Assembly (NCBI GenBank): GCA_049999805.1
Contig: JBNGIO010006314.1
Span: 176,243-221,172 of the forward strand
Length of the DNA: 44,930 nt
DNA from: Folioceros fuciformis
Taxonomy: Eukaryota > Anthocerotophyta > Anthocerotopsida > Anthocerotales
Direction: 5' to 3'
The notes under the pieces are model-generated. The model saw nothing but the letters and a program-made list of their open reading frames with translations. It searched no databases and was not told where the DNA came from. How positions within the stretch are numbered: position 1 is the first letter of the stretch; each line of letters begins with the position of its first letter. The position numbers and the translations under genes were made by a program. Shown here in pieces: positions 1 through 11,299 of this stretch.

Positions 1-1
1 T

Positions 2-1847
2 ATGAGCCTCGGGGAGCTGCTGGACGATGCACGCGTGACAGCGGTCTCGGTGGAGGGGGATCTGGATGTGGAGGTTACCGGCATCCAGCACGACTCCCGG
101 GAAGTGGAGCCCGGGGACATTTTCGTGTGCTGCACGGGGCTGTCGGCGGACGGGCACGCATTCACGGCGCAGGCGGTGGAGCGGGGGGCGATCGTGATCG
201 TGGCGGCGCGGGAGGTGAGTGTGGCCGCGGGTATGGTGAAGGCGGTGGTTGTAGTAGAGGACACCAACGGGGTGCTGTCTGCCCTAGCCGGCGCCTTCTA
301 CTCGCATCCCTCCAGGAAGCTGAGCGTGGTAGGGATTACAGGGACGAATGGGAAGACGACGACGTCCTATTTGTTGCGAAGCATGTACGAGTCTATGGGG
401 ATGAAGACCGGCCTGCTCGGCACTATCAACTACTACATCAACGCGAGGAGGAAGCTAGAGGCGCTGAACACCACTCCAGACGCGGTCTACTTGCAGAAGC
501 TTATGGCCACTATGGTGCATTATGGGTCCGAGGTGTGTGTGATGGAGGTTTCATCGCACGCGCTTGCGCTGGGGAGGTGCGCGGATGTGGATTTTGATGT
601 GGCTGTGTTCACGAATCTCACCAGGGACCACATGGATTTCCATGGCAGTATGGAGGAGTACCGAGAGGCTAAAGCTAAATTGTTTGACAAGATGGTGGAC
701 CCAAAACGGCACCGAAAGGTGGTGAACATCGATGACCCGAGTGCTGGATTTTTTATGGCCAGGGGCGGGGCGGATGTACCTGTGGTGACTTTTGGGCAGG
801 AGAACAGCGGTGCGGATGTGTTTCCCTTGGAGGTGCAGCTGACTCTTTTCGAGACGGACTTGTTGGTGAGGACCCCTAAAGGAAATGTGGAGATATCGTC
901 CGGGCTACTGGGGCGGCACAATGTATATAATATCCTGGCGGCTGTGGCTGTGGGGATCGCCGTGCGTGTGCCGCTGGAGGATATTGTGCGCGGGATCGAG
1001 GAGGTGGACGCTGTGCCTGGGAGGTGCGAGCTCATTGATGAGGAGCAGGCGTTCGCTGTGGTTGTGGATTATGCACACACTCCTGACGCTCTGTCCAGGC
1101 TGCTGGACACCATTAGAGAGTGTGGGCCCCGTCGGATCATCACAGGTGCTCCTTGCTAGTAGTTAGGGTTGCTCCAATTCACCGCTGCTGGTGATTGAAG
1201 TAGTGGAGTCTGATGTTTTGGATGTCACAGTGGTGGGCTGCGGTGGTGATCGGGACCGAGGGAAGCGGCCTATGATGGCCAAGATCGCCACCGACAAGAG
1301 CGACGTTACCATTATCACGTCCGACAACCCTCGGACTGAGGATCCTTGTAAGTTTTTCCAGCTTGCCTCCTTGAGACAGCGAAGCGTCACATAGAGAGAG
1401 GGATGGACGACCCTGAACCATGTGGCTGCAGTGGACATCATCGATGATATGCTGGCTGGAGTGGGGTGGTCGGTGGAGGAGTATTGCGAGTGGGGGGAGA
1501 AGGACTACTATCCACCCCTCCCGAATGGCCACCGCCTATTCGTGTACGACATCCGGTGCATAGCTGTGCGAGCTGCCGTTGCCATGGGCGAGGAAGGCGA
1601 TGCAGTGGTCAGCTTTCTGCTTTACTACAAGCGTAGCAAAAGGAGCTGTGGGGCAGTGCTTTATGTTGATGTTCGTCTGCCCTTTTCTTCTCTGCAGGTG
1701 ATAGCGGGCAAAGGCCACGAGACATACCAAATCGTAGGCAAGGACAAGCAGTACTTCGACGACAGGGAAGAATGCCGAGAAGCCCTGCAACACGTGGATG
1801 CTTTACACGCCGCCGGTGTGGACACTACCGAGTTTCCCTGGAGGTGA
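2..1847 (+). CDS. MURE: UDP-N-acetylmuramoyl-tripeptide synthetase-like MurE (plastid type), 5' end cut by window
   Basis: Mur-ligase family: ATP-dependent addition of the third amino acid to UDP-MurNAc-L-Ala-D-Glu. In plants the protein is plastid-targeted; in mosses it acts in plastid peptidoglycan and division, and in angiosperms it is attached to the plastid RNA polymerase (family knowledge). Model: join(<2..1145,1231..1347,1432..1607,1698..1847), all phases consistent, 528 residues visible. Seen: P-loop GTNGKTT at residues 114-120, the SSHALALGR and [12 protein letters not shown] blocks, [14 protein letters not shown] at the start of exon 2, and the DNPR substrate motif across exons 2-3. 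The first visible Met matches an internal position of plant homologues, so the transit peptide and true start lie upstream. The intron 1608-1697 is 90 nt without a stop, so its retention keeps the frame open. The C-terminus after FPWR is ambiguous: stop at 1845-1847, or splice at 1843 into a small exon 2105-2126. Confidence 0.93.
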
Positions 1848-2949
1848 GTTCGGCTTCAGTGGTCACTGCTCATATCACTGTATTTCACCCAAGCTAGAGT
1901 TTGCTCACTGTGGGGTGCTTGCATTTCGTAGAGTGCTTGAGAGCGTGTAAGCGCGGGCCATCCTGAAGCAGCGCGTCCCTTGCGCGTGGAGGCGGGAGAA
2001 GCATGGGAGACATGAATAGAACGTAAGCCGGTTGGCCGTGCTAACTGATTGCCGTTCCAACATTTGTGCGCGGCCGTACTCACCGTCAAATTCCTCCCTC
2101 GCAGGCTCTTTGGACAGGCAGGCTAAAGGCAGATGAAGCCCAACGCTCTGTGTACGTTATCATTGGCGTACAGCGAGTGTGGACCAGTTGTCGACTCCGT
2201 GGTCCCTTGCACCGTGTTGGTACAGTCATGGCACCCACCGGTAACAAGGCATCCACTGGCAGCCGTGTACATTGGCACTTCAACTACGGTGGTTAGTTAC
2301 ATCTACACACTTCCAGACTTGAAGCCGAAGCCCCCGCCGTCCGTGGACAATTCCTAAAGATCCCGATTCCGCAACGAAGGATTGGATTTCACGGCTCTGG
2401 CACAAAGCGAGCTTTCCGCGTGTGACAAAGTAAGATAGTAAGATGTTGTCAAAGCGTTGTTGTTCCCTTTTCCTCAGGTCTTGTAATGTTTGCGCTTCAT
2501 GCGGAGCAGGATTCTCAGAGACTGACTACGCTGTCCGGAAGACGAATCGGTCTCGGTTAAGCAAATTAGTTGTTTAACAACACATCAAGAAGAACTCATA
2601 AATTATCACACACTAATTTTTACCTGGCCAGTGTTGGAAGCCGGTTGGGATGAAGGTGACTGGTAAAGCTGCGTGGCGGATGACGGACCGTCCGTACGTC
2701 TACCGCCGTCGAGTAGGTTTGCGGCGGCGCCGCGTGGAGGGCGGATGCCAGCGCACGGTATGCACATACATAATGTACATATATATGCCTGGTTGCTTGG
2801 ACCATGCGGCATTGAGCAGTCCGCTACTGCACGAGTGCGTCGGCAAAACGCGTTTTCGAATTTTCTGTTGCCCACAGTACTGGATACGACCCTTCAAAAC
2901 CGCGTCCTCGACAGCTGTCTCACTCTGCATCTTCACTTTCGAGCGGAGG
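1848..2949. other. MurE 3' UTR or alternative last exon, then intergenic
   Basis: No supported gene. The left part is MurE 3' UTR, or an intron ending at a good acceptor (AG at 2103-2104) followed by a seven-codon exon to the TAA at 2124-2126. The open frames near 2.65-2.95 kb on both strands are short, overlap each other and resemble nothing I know. Confidence 0.5.
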
Positions 2950-2955
2950 TATAAA
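2950..2955 (+). promoter_or_regulatory. Probable TATA box of the first calmodulin-like gene
   Basis: TATAAA sits about 350 nt upstream of the chosen ATG at 3302. A start about 30 nt downstream would give a 5' leader near 320 nt. No competing gene lies in between. Confidence 0.5.
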
Positions 2956-3301
2956 GCTCAGTCTGTGTGAGGAGTCAAGAGAGTCAGCCACGGTTGTCGC
3001 CTTGCATCCAGGTCCTGGGGCTCTTGAGGTCTTAGAAGGTCCTTGGTCTGGTCAGTCTCGACGGCTTGCGCGAAGTTCACTCCTCTCCGCACCCGCGGCG
3101 GCCGCTACTTATATAGCCGTTACGGTAGTCTTTCCCTGGACATGGACGGCAACAAACAACATTCCTTCTCCAATTCCTTTGTCAGGCTCCTCTCCCAAGC
3201 TAGCGTGGGGGGAATGCGTGAGAAGTCGACTCAGAGGTGGAGTTGAATTGATCCCGAGCGGGCTTGATTGTTGCAAAATATTTTTTGTGTGGCCTTGGAG
3301 C

Positions 3302-4153
3302 ATGAGTAACTTGGCCGCCGTTGCGGTGCCTGTTGAGGAAGGGTCAGACCTGGCGATAGAGCACAGTTTGTACCACTCGCGGGTACAGCAAACGCCGTCT
3401 GCTGCACAGGAGATGGTATCGGGGACCGCCGCCGGGGAGGTCCTGGTGGAAATCTTGGGAAACGGGAGTGAGGAACTTTCCGGAGCCTACGACCGCTCAC
3501 TGTCCCAGACTAGCAGCTCCAGCAGCAGCAGCACAAGCAGCAGAAGCAGCGGCGGCTCCAGCGTCTTCTCCGGGGGCTCCAGCATCGACGGCACCTTCTC
3601 CCGATCCTCGAGCCTCGATTTCAAGGGCCTGCAGCCGAGCAGGAGCGGGAAGTTGACTTCAGCGTCTGAGCAGGACCTGCGGAAGATCTTCCAGTCCGTG
3701 GACCTGGACCACGACGGCAGGGTTTGCGTCAAGGAACTGACAGCTTACTTGGCCAAGCTCCCGTTCAAGCTCACGGACAAGGACGTTGAAGTGCTGCTGG
3801 CGTCCGCGGACGACAACGGGGACCGATGCTTGGAGTTCCACGAGTTCCAAAGACTCTACAAATCGGTGACCGCGACGGAGAAGAGTAACGCCCCCGGGCT
3901 CGAGGATGTCATGGAGGTGGACGAGGCTGAGGACGACCAGGCTCTTAGGGACGCCTTCACCGTATTCGATAGAAACAATGACGGCCTCATCTCCCCCTCC
4001 GAGCTCTTGCTGGTGATGCGGAGCATGAGTTCCTCGGGGAATTCCAAGAAGCTCAGCGACTGTTCCCGGATGATCAAGGCTGTTGACAAGGACGGTGACG
4101 GCCAGGTAAACTTCCAGGAGTTCAAGGAAATGATGACCACCAGCTTCCTGTAG
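3302..4153 (+). CDS. Calmodulin-like protein with four EF-hands and a Ser-rich N-terminal extension
   Basis: Predicted Ca2+ sensor of 283 aa, intronless. EF-hand loops lie at residues 134-145, 170-181, 223-234 and 262-273. Loops 1, 3 and 4 carry the canonical D-x-D/N-x-D-G pattern and final Glu. Loop 2 has Arg instead of Gly at loop position 6, so its geometry may be altered. The first 115 residues are non-homologous and rich in Ser (residues 66-105, built from AGC-type codons), probably disordered. An in-frame Met exists upstream at 3002, but that stretch reads like leader sequence; the ATG at 3302 precedes the first protein-like sequence and is preferred. Its C-terminal half closely resembles the gene at 14779. 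No myristoylation signal or transmembrane segment is evident. Confidence 0.9.
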   Translation: MSNLAAVAVPVEEGSDLAIEHSLYHSRVQQTPSAAQEMVSGTAAGEVLVEILGNGSEELSGAYDRSLSQTSSSSSSSTSSRSSGGSSVFSGGSSIDGTFSRSSSLDFKGLQPSRSGKLTSASEQDLRKIFQSVDLDHDGRVCVKELTAYLAKLPFKLTDKDVEVLLASADDNGDRCLEFHEFQRLYKSVTATEKSNAPGLEDVMEVDEAEDDQALRDAFTVFDRNNDGLISPSELLLVMRSMSSSGNSKKLSDCSRMIKAVDKDGDGQVNFQEFKEMMTTSFL

Positions 4154-5053
4154 CTCTGCCGTTCTTCCTTTCGCTGCGATAGTGGCCGCGCACACTCAAG
4201 ACGTGTCCCCTATCTTCCGGAGACCAGAGGGCACGCCAAGAACAAGTCTCACTTCTGGCTGGAAATTCAACACAAAATTCATTCCGGTGGGAATCGGCAC
4301 TGTTTTCAGCGGTGCAGTGTCCTCTCTTGAGAGGTAAGGGAAGATGTGGCGGTGGAAGGCAAGAACGGTTGCTTCATCACGAGGACGAAGAGGTCCTGGA
4401 GCGTCGCGCTTTGAACTGTCAGTCTGGACGGTCTTACGGCTCAACCTTCTCTTCTGTGGCGAGGAAGCTTGGAACAACAAGACGACGAAGTAACATAGTC
4501 AAGCCAGCATAAGCCACAAGCGAAAAAATGTATCACAGATATTTGAGATATTGTAGGTATCGTAACACGTTTTTACTCTTTGGATCGGAGCTCATGGGCC
4601 GGGCCCGGGAGTCCTGGTACCAGCTTGTCTTCGGGGGCTTCGCACAAACCACCTCGTTGAAACACTTTCTTTGGTGTACATCGGTGACATGTTTCGAAAT
4701 TCATGAACTGAGGCCCGCGTCTCTATCTATGTCTACTCGTGTTCGTGTCCCGCAATGTGCATTTTCTGCTCGCGTATCTTGTTGCGTCGTGGTATGTGAG
4801 GTAGGTTTGAGACAAGGGGGTTCAACAAGGATGCTGCGCTCTGGGTTCGCTTCGAGGACATATTCCAGCTGTTTGCCTTACGCCCGGGCAAGGTGCAGAA
4901 CATCGGCGTTTTGGAGCACGGCTGGCGGAGCTGCTGCGGGCAACCATTCGCCGGTAGCTTCATTTTTGCCACACTGGATTCTTCCCGATGCCGCTAATGA
5001 CATGTGAGACCTGACTGAGAGGTTGGAGATGTCTTTGAACTCCGTAATTTACC
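4154..5053. other. 3' UTR of the calmodulin-like gene and intergenic spacer
   Basis: No coding exon is supported. The 159-codon open frame at 4528-5007 (+) has no splice context and no family resemblance, so I leave it uncalled. Confidence 0.5.
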
Positions 5054-6418
5054 ATGGCAGAGAATCTCCTACAGGCTGCAATGAGTGCTGTGTCTGTGGA
5101 GAGGGAGAGGGAGGCGGTAGAAATGGCCGTAGGTTCCGAGCAGCCTGTGAATGGGACCACCAGCCCTACATGGAAGTGGCGGCTGGTTTTAGCTTACGAT
5201 GGCTCCAAGTACTCGGGTTTGCATCATGTTTTGCTTCCGCTCTCTTCCACGAGACTGAATCTGCCGTTGCAATGGTTTAAGATTCAAACCTGGATGCAGG
5301 ATGGCAGCTGCAAGACCGGGATCCTACTATTCAGTTTCATATTGAAGATGCTCTCATGAAGTTGACTCGCCTCACCCGGAAAGAGCTGAAAGTAATTGGA
5401 GCTGGTCGCACCGACGCTGGGGTTCATGCCTGGGGTCAGGTAATTTCCGGCACAAAGTCACTTTTGTTATGATGATTTTAAGCAGCTTGATGCAGTCCTG
5501 CTGAGGCCTTTGGGCGATTGCAGGTTGCACAATTCACCACTCTGTCCCCATTTGAGGAGCTGGGAAAGGTTCATGCCTCTCTGAATGGTATTTTGCCGCA
5601 CGACATCAGAGTTAGGGAAGTCTCAGCTGTACATCCTAGCTTCCATGCTCGGTACTCAGCTCTGTCTAAAACTTATCACTACAAGGCTTATGTTTCACCG
5701 GTCATGGACCCTTTTCAGCGTGGTCACACCCTCTTCGTGATCGAAAATCTCAATATGGAGGTTATGCAAGAGGCTGCTCAAAACTTTGTGGGAACTCACG
5801 ACTTCTCCGCCTTTGCCAATGCATCTGATGATGCTGCCTTGCAAGATCCTGTCAGGACCATCTTCAAGTTTAGCGTAAATGCTGCGGTAGGTACGTGAAA
5901 CTGTGCTCCCCCATGTAATTGGGGTTACTGTTAACTGTGACTTACAAGGGATTCTGTTCCAGGGACCGGAGGTTTGCTTTGTGGTCGAGGGAACAGGTTT
6001 TTTCTACAAGCAAGTCCGCAACATGGTAAAGATGGCCGATTGAACTGCTGTTTGCCTGTGACTGGATATATCGAACTTGGTTTGTTGAAACCCAGTCTTG
6101 TCTCAGGTTGGCTTGCTGATTGAGATTGGGAAGGAATTGGTTCCTCCCAGGGCAGTGCTTGATGTCATAAAGTCGAAGAGCCGCAAAGCACTGGCATCAG
6201 TAGCCCGCACCGCTCCACCTCAGGGCCTCTATCTGATGTCTGTGAGTTACGATGAAGCCGCTCTTGCACCAGTCGAAGAAGTGCCAAGGGTCAGTCATGG
6301 GGCGTGGAAACAGCCTCCGAAAGCTGCTCTTTACAAACTTCCATGTTCATTGGTAGCCCTCGTAGCCTTTGCCCGTCGTGCTCGGTTCGCTTCTGCTCCA
6401 CAGATTTGGGATCCTTGA
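5054..6418 (+). CDS. TruA-family tRNA pseudouridine synthase
   Basis: Converts uridine to pseudouridine in the tRNA anticodon stem-loop region (family role). Model: join(5054..5216,5300..5439,5524..5886,5963..6025,6107..6418), 346 aa; every junction keeps phase. Seen: LAYDGSKYSG joined across intron 1 to WQLQ, as in the TruA start; catalytic Asp93 in GAGRTDAGVHA; the DPF and HDFSAF blocks; FYKQVRNM in exon 4; and the C-terminal block RTAPPQGLYL. The N-terminal 40 residues are acidic with no obvious transit peptide, so the compartment is uncertain. Near the 3' end, 6290-6403 looks like a 114-nt in-frame intron (GTCAGT donor, CACAG acceptor). Splicing it gives ...VPRIWDP and the same stop, 38 residues shorter. 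It is bacterial TruA-like rather than PUS1-like. Confidence 0.92.
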
Positions 6419-9190
6419 TTTGATTGACATTCAGAAGCTGCCGTACCTGATCCTAGCAGTTCCTTCCAGGATGACTTCAGTCACTTCAGAAAGCGTCAGC
6501 GCCAAACATGAGGAGGGTCGAGAGAATTCCAACAGGCGAAAGAGAAACGACTTCCGTGCTTCGAGAGGTCAGTCTACCCTCTCAAGTGTAATTTTGCAAA
6601 CTTTGGGCACGACACAAGACTGAGCTAAACTGGTCTTTCAGGCGATACAGTTTGGAAGGCGGGAACTTGTTCAAGAGCTCTGTGGATGGGGACTTGTATT
6701 AGGTGATCTGATTGATCGTTGGCATGGTATAGGTTGGCATTCTCACGAACGACACTGCCATCACCTTCCGTTACCCAGGAATTGATCTGGTGGAATGGCA
6801 CACTTTGTCTGGGCCATTTGCTAGAAACCCTTGTCATAGGCAGTAGAGTCGCACACTAATAATTGATATCCCAGAAGTACAATTCGTTCATTCCATGAGG
6901 CTTGCATCCCAGCAACAGTGACCTATGGGCGTATGGTGTGAGCCGTAGTCGAAGACTGGCACTCTAATATTTGTCACGTCTTAACCGCAAGTTAGTGTGT
7001 TGCTCCGATGATCTTTGCCTCCTCATGGCGGCAAAGAGTACAGTACATCTTATCACAATAGTACGGAATCTCCCAACTTGCGATTGAACAGCGGAGCAGT
7101 AACAGACAACACCCCCGTTTTTAGCGCGGCGACGATCAATGGTGTGGACTGGCGGAACGTGCGAAAGAGCTGGGGAAAAGCCGTCCCAGATGGGGGTGTC
7201 AGGTGGGTCAGTAGCAAATCACAGACAAGCTCGCACGTCCACGGCTATGGCGACACTCAAGCTCCCTTCGGTAAAAGCAAAAGCAAGGATGGTGTTCCCC
7301 CTTCATGACGTCCACGCATGAGGTGGTTGGACCTTCGGAGAGAAGCGTTCGTGGGGACCCGGCCCGGATAGGTCAATTCTTGGATGGCGTGCTATTCATG
7401 CCCCACCTTGTGATCTTTCATGGGGCCCCCAGCCTGATCATCTTTTGACGGGGCCACCACCTGATGAACATCAGGTACTTTTCAGGTAAGCAGCTCAGGT
7501 TTCCTCCGATCTTATCAAGGAGCATTTCCGTATCATCCTCAACTTCGTGACCAGGGTGGTCTTGGTATGGGTACATTGTGTTCCAGACTACTGTACCTGT
7601 CAAGGACCGGTTTCCCACATCCGCAGTCCAATATCCAACCGCCATTTTTCTTACAGGGGTGCATGTTGCCGGCGGCAAATCGCCTGTTCCAGTGACCCTC
7701 TTCCCGTGACAGACGTTTTTGTCGCACCCTTCTCGTGAACCAAGCCCTGCACGAGCCCCTGCCGCGGTCCCGATCGTACCGTGCGTCTTTTCCGTGATTG
7801 TCCCGTCGTCCGTTACATTTTCTTCCACCCCTTCTCTCGATCCTGTCCTGCACGACTGTCTTCCCGTGGTCCCAGGCTGACCTGGCTGTCTTCCCCGTGA
7901 TGGTCCTCGTGTTTCAGGACGTGAGTTTCAGTCTCTCCTACTGAGACTCTGTCCGCAGCAACCGTGCGCCGTCTAATTGTGCGCTATCCTCTCATTACGT
8001 GAACCAAAGTTGAGCACCGCGTCCTCCTTGCCTAGCCAGAACGAGGGGTGTGATTCCCATCCTGGCATGCCCTGTCGGGTGGGAGCGGAGCACCATGCTT
8101 CCATGTTGTTTTATCACTTGCATGTAGCAGAGAGCTGGCCCCTATCCTAAGTCCGGCGTGCAGTCAGAGAGGCACTTCAGGCGTACTCGCAACGTCTCCT
8201 GCACACTCACGGAACAATGACGGGTGTTAACCTGTCAGTCCAGGCGACCTAGCAAATACAAAACACACCATACAGGTGTCTCAATTACGACTGCCGCTTA
8301 ACCTTCAGCAGTCTCGCGAGCAACATACGAGGATCGCCTTGCTGGTCGTGCCTGGGGGGCAGGGGTTGGCTGCATTTGCATGACCGCCACAACCAAAAAC
8401 TGTTGTCAGCCGAATGTGGTCCCCAGTACTGCACAGAACGAGCCATGTCCGTGCAACATTGTACCGGTCCCTTGATTCAGCTAGTATGCCTCCTTCTTTG
8501 TAACCAGATAATGGGGTCACATGATCTCAATTTGAATAATACATATCACACCTCCAGTTTTGGGCGTAGGGTCAAGACAGGTTGTCTGTTATCCACAGGG
8601 ATGCTTTGCTGCGAAAGCAAGAGAACTGCGTCAGATGGGCAACGGAAGGTCTTGGCGACCTCAAGGACAAGCAAATGCATCTGCCGTCACACGATGCCAA
8701 CCTTGGCTAAAGCCCAATCCGCAGAGTCGAAGAAAGCCCTCGATGTTTTCTGCAAAGTTATCCACAGAGGTATCATGAGCGTTCTCACATTCAAGGTAAC
8801 GTGCTTCATGTTACCTTGAAACAGCTTTAAGCAGCTGCTGTCCAGCCACGGATTCAGTAGCTTACCGTCTCTACGAAAGACTTCCTTTTCGGCCGAACGC
8901 CGTATTTCTTCGCTGCTGCTTCCTGCGCATTCCAAGGTTGCCTGCAACTCAGAGAAGGGCAAGGAAAAATCTAGTGCCAAAAACCACGTTACATAATCCG
9001 CATAATTCCACCTCGGCTATCAGCGTTTCTTCTTCGACGGCGTCCTCGGGGCTAGGGCTGGAGGCTCCTTCGCTGGTCTGGCCTTTTTCCTCCTCCATCT
9101 TCTTCCCCTCTTGGAAGGGAGATACTTCAGCCAACCGTTAGTGTCTCCGATCGACGGCGAGTCACTTACTTCGCAATACAAGGGAAAACA
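6419..9190. other. Long gene-poor stretch
   Basis: No supported gene in about 2.8 kb. Open frames at 7015-7308 (+) and 7418-7828 (-) have no family resemblance. Weak exon-like patches on the minus strand lie at roughly 8880-9130: a Glu/Lys/Ser-rich stretch, then CAG acceptor, short open frame and GTAAGC donor near 8857-8938. They could be a small gene or a decayed one, but I cannot assemble a convincing protein. Confidence 0.4.
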
Positions 9191-9194
9191 TGAG

Positions 9195-9352
9195 GCGCAT
9201 GCAGCTGAGACCATCCGGCTCAACGATTTCCTTCCATCGATTCCATCTCAACCAGTTGCTCTCCTCCTCGAGGTTACCATGATTTTCCACGAGAAGATTT
9301 GGAACAACACCTTCGTCTCCAATCTCGTCATAGCATAGAAACGGCCAACCGT
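9195..9352 (-). pseudogene. Decayed PPR repeat fragment, copy of part of the downstream PPR gene
   Basis: Bases 9295-9314 match 12213-12232 of the intact PPR gene exactly over 20 nt. The flanks also align with the same spacing logic: 9341-9350 equals 12272-12281, and the block CAGTTGCTCT plus GTTACCA (9253-9278) mirrors 12146-12173. A deletion of about 13 nt and other length differences destroy the frame. The minus-strand translation still shows a worn EGVVPNL PPR motif. The orientation matches the parent about 2 kb downstream, which suggests a local duplication that decayed. Confidence 0.7.
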
Positions 9353-9731
9353 GCCATATACGAATCATCCCGCGCCCTCATGCGTTCAACGTCTTCGAAT
9401 CTCAAGCGCCCAGGTCTGCATTACCAGCACCCCAAAATCCATCCATGGCAGTGCCATGTGTAGCGGCACAGCAATATCGTCTCTTTTCCTAGCACCGCGA
9501 CATGCACCTGTTATTGTGACAGGCCCCAACGGACCGGTATTTTGTCTTATAGTGTGCCCTAAAACAGCTTAATACCAAAGTCATGCCTGACGACAGGATC
9601 TGATTTGTCAGGCTTCTCCCATATTGTGCAACGCTCTGCTAGACATTGAGAAGACAACGCAGCGAAGTCGATCTAGTCTACAAAGCTTTTGTGTCGTCAT
9701 CCTCAAACCCTGTTGAGATCTACGGGTCACC

Positions 9732-10641
9732 ATGGCCCACACTATGGATGTGGACATAGAGCCAATATATTGTGTGGAGCAGATTCAAATACCTGCTGGC
9801 CTCCCTGAAATGCTGAAGAACTTTGCCAAGGAAGCTATCAGATCACAGCCTCCACATCTGGAAGAATTTGCCGCAGATTATTTCAGCCTGCTTTACAAGA
9901 TGACTAAGTTGGACTCGTCTGCTCCCCCCCCAACCTTAGTGCAGGTTCTCACCGTGCTCCATCAGCCATCTACGTAATACATCAGCGTTACTGTCAGAAA
10001 TTCTTTATGCCTGAGATTTTGCCATCTCACAGCTTCAAAGATGTTGGGAGGAGCTGCGTGGCATAGAGTTCATGAGCCAGGACGCAATAGAAAGTGCCTG
10101 TGCAGCACACGGGGTTCCTAGGGCAGCTCTGAAGAAAGTTTTCACTCTGCACGATTTCAAGTCTGATCTGGTGGACCCCAAGGAGGTGATAGTGCTTCTT
10201 CTGACGTGCCTTGCGCAGGTACCGAAATTGGTCTTGGTGTCAATTACAAACGCAAGTAGAGCTCCTTCCAGCTGTAAACATTCTTTATTATTGCCCAGAG
10301 TTTTGTTGCTGTCCTGAGGGGCATCTTTGAAATTTTCGGGCTAAACAACGGAGGCAAAATTTCAGTGGCCCTCTTCCTCAAGTTACTGTCTTTCTTATCT
10401 AAGCGAGACAGGGACATCACCCCACAGTGCATTTCCAACCTCACGGCAGAGCTGTAAGTTGCGTACGTGATTCGTGCGCTAATTGTGACTCCACTGTCTA
10501 TGAGCACTGTGGGCTGAACTGGTTCTTTGTGTTTACAGGCTGGTTCCAGGTGATAAACCACCGGAAATAACTTACACCCAAATGAAGAATAGCCCCCACA
10601 TGCTTCACTTCTTTGTCACTCCCAGCGGAGGTCCAGTATAG
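9732..10641 (+). CDS. RIIa-domain protein, ropporin-1-like / radial spoke RSP11 type
   Basis: Predicted axonemal protein; RIIa domains dock A-kinase-anchoring helices, and this family sits in radial spokes of motile cilia (family knowledge). Model: join(9732..9944,10033..10218,10299..10453,10539..10641), 218 aa, all phases consistent, close to the roughly 220-230 aa of ropporin-1-like proteins. Seen: the N-terminal block EQIQIPAGLPEMLKNFAKEA, then IRSQPPHLEEFAADYFSLL, the typical RIIa two-helix docking sequence at residues 16-55. Exons 2-4 carry the helical ropporin-like tail (FEIFGLNNGGKISVALFLKL) ending near HFFVTPSGG. Introns are 88, 80 and 85 nt. It implies an organism with flagellated cells, such as sperm. 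Exact assignment to RSP11 versus another RIIa protein is less sure. Confidence 0.88.
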
Positions 10642-11299
10642 CCAGCAACAAACAACGTACTTCTCACGTGTAGAACAAGAGCAGCTAAAGACTAACCTAG
10701 AGACACAGGTACGAGCTACACTTCCCTGTAGCACTCGTACTGACCATTCCTGCAAACGGCGGTAAATGGCCAAGACCACTCACGCCTTGATGGACCCTAG
10801 TGTAGTTAATTCGGGTAAAGATCAAGCAGCCTTACCCAGCATTTCGGGCCTTCACATGCCAAAGATTGACAAGCAATAATGGATCTTTACATATACGGGG
10901 ACAAGTCCTAAGCAATGACCACACCGAGGGAGCTACCTCGTAGCCGAATTCACTTGTAACTGCTGTACTGTCGTTGCATTGATGCACCTTTGATGGATTC
11001 ATGCAAAAATTGCCAAGATGAGACCACGATCCAGAAGGGGAATAGAAACAACTGTCCAGCCATTTCTTCGGATCACCTGCAGCGATGTTCACAAGATCTG
11101 ATCTTAGTGGGGAAAAGGGAGCAGACACAGTCAACAACTGAAGATATGAAGTGACCAGGAACATGAACAAAAGAAGATACTGACCTCCGTTTGCCGCAGG
11201 GGCAGGTACAGCATTATGCTAAGGAACCCGCACGCAGGGCAGTGGTGCTATAGAAGCGACCGCAAGACCACGATCACTTAGATCACGACCACCACTATT
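10642..11299. other. Convergent spacer between the RIIa gene and the PPR gene
   Basis: Presumably the 3' UTRs of both genes. No supported coding exon; the minus-strand open frame at 10832-11170 resembles nothing I know. Confidence 0.5.

Noticed and set aside
3002-3301. Upstream in-frame extension of the first calmodulin-like protein
   Set aside because: Composition is unlike protein and the stretch begins near the predicted transcription start about 30 nt after the TATA box. It is better read as 5' leader.
4528-5007. 159-codon plus-strand open frame between the calmodulin-like gene and TruA
   Set aside because: Cys/Arg/Ser-rich text without recognisable motif, lying in the expected 3' UTR and spacer.
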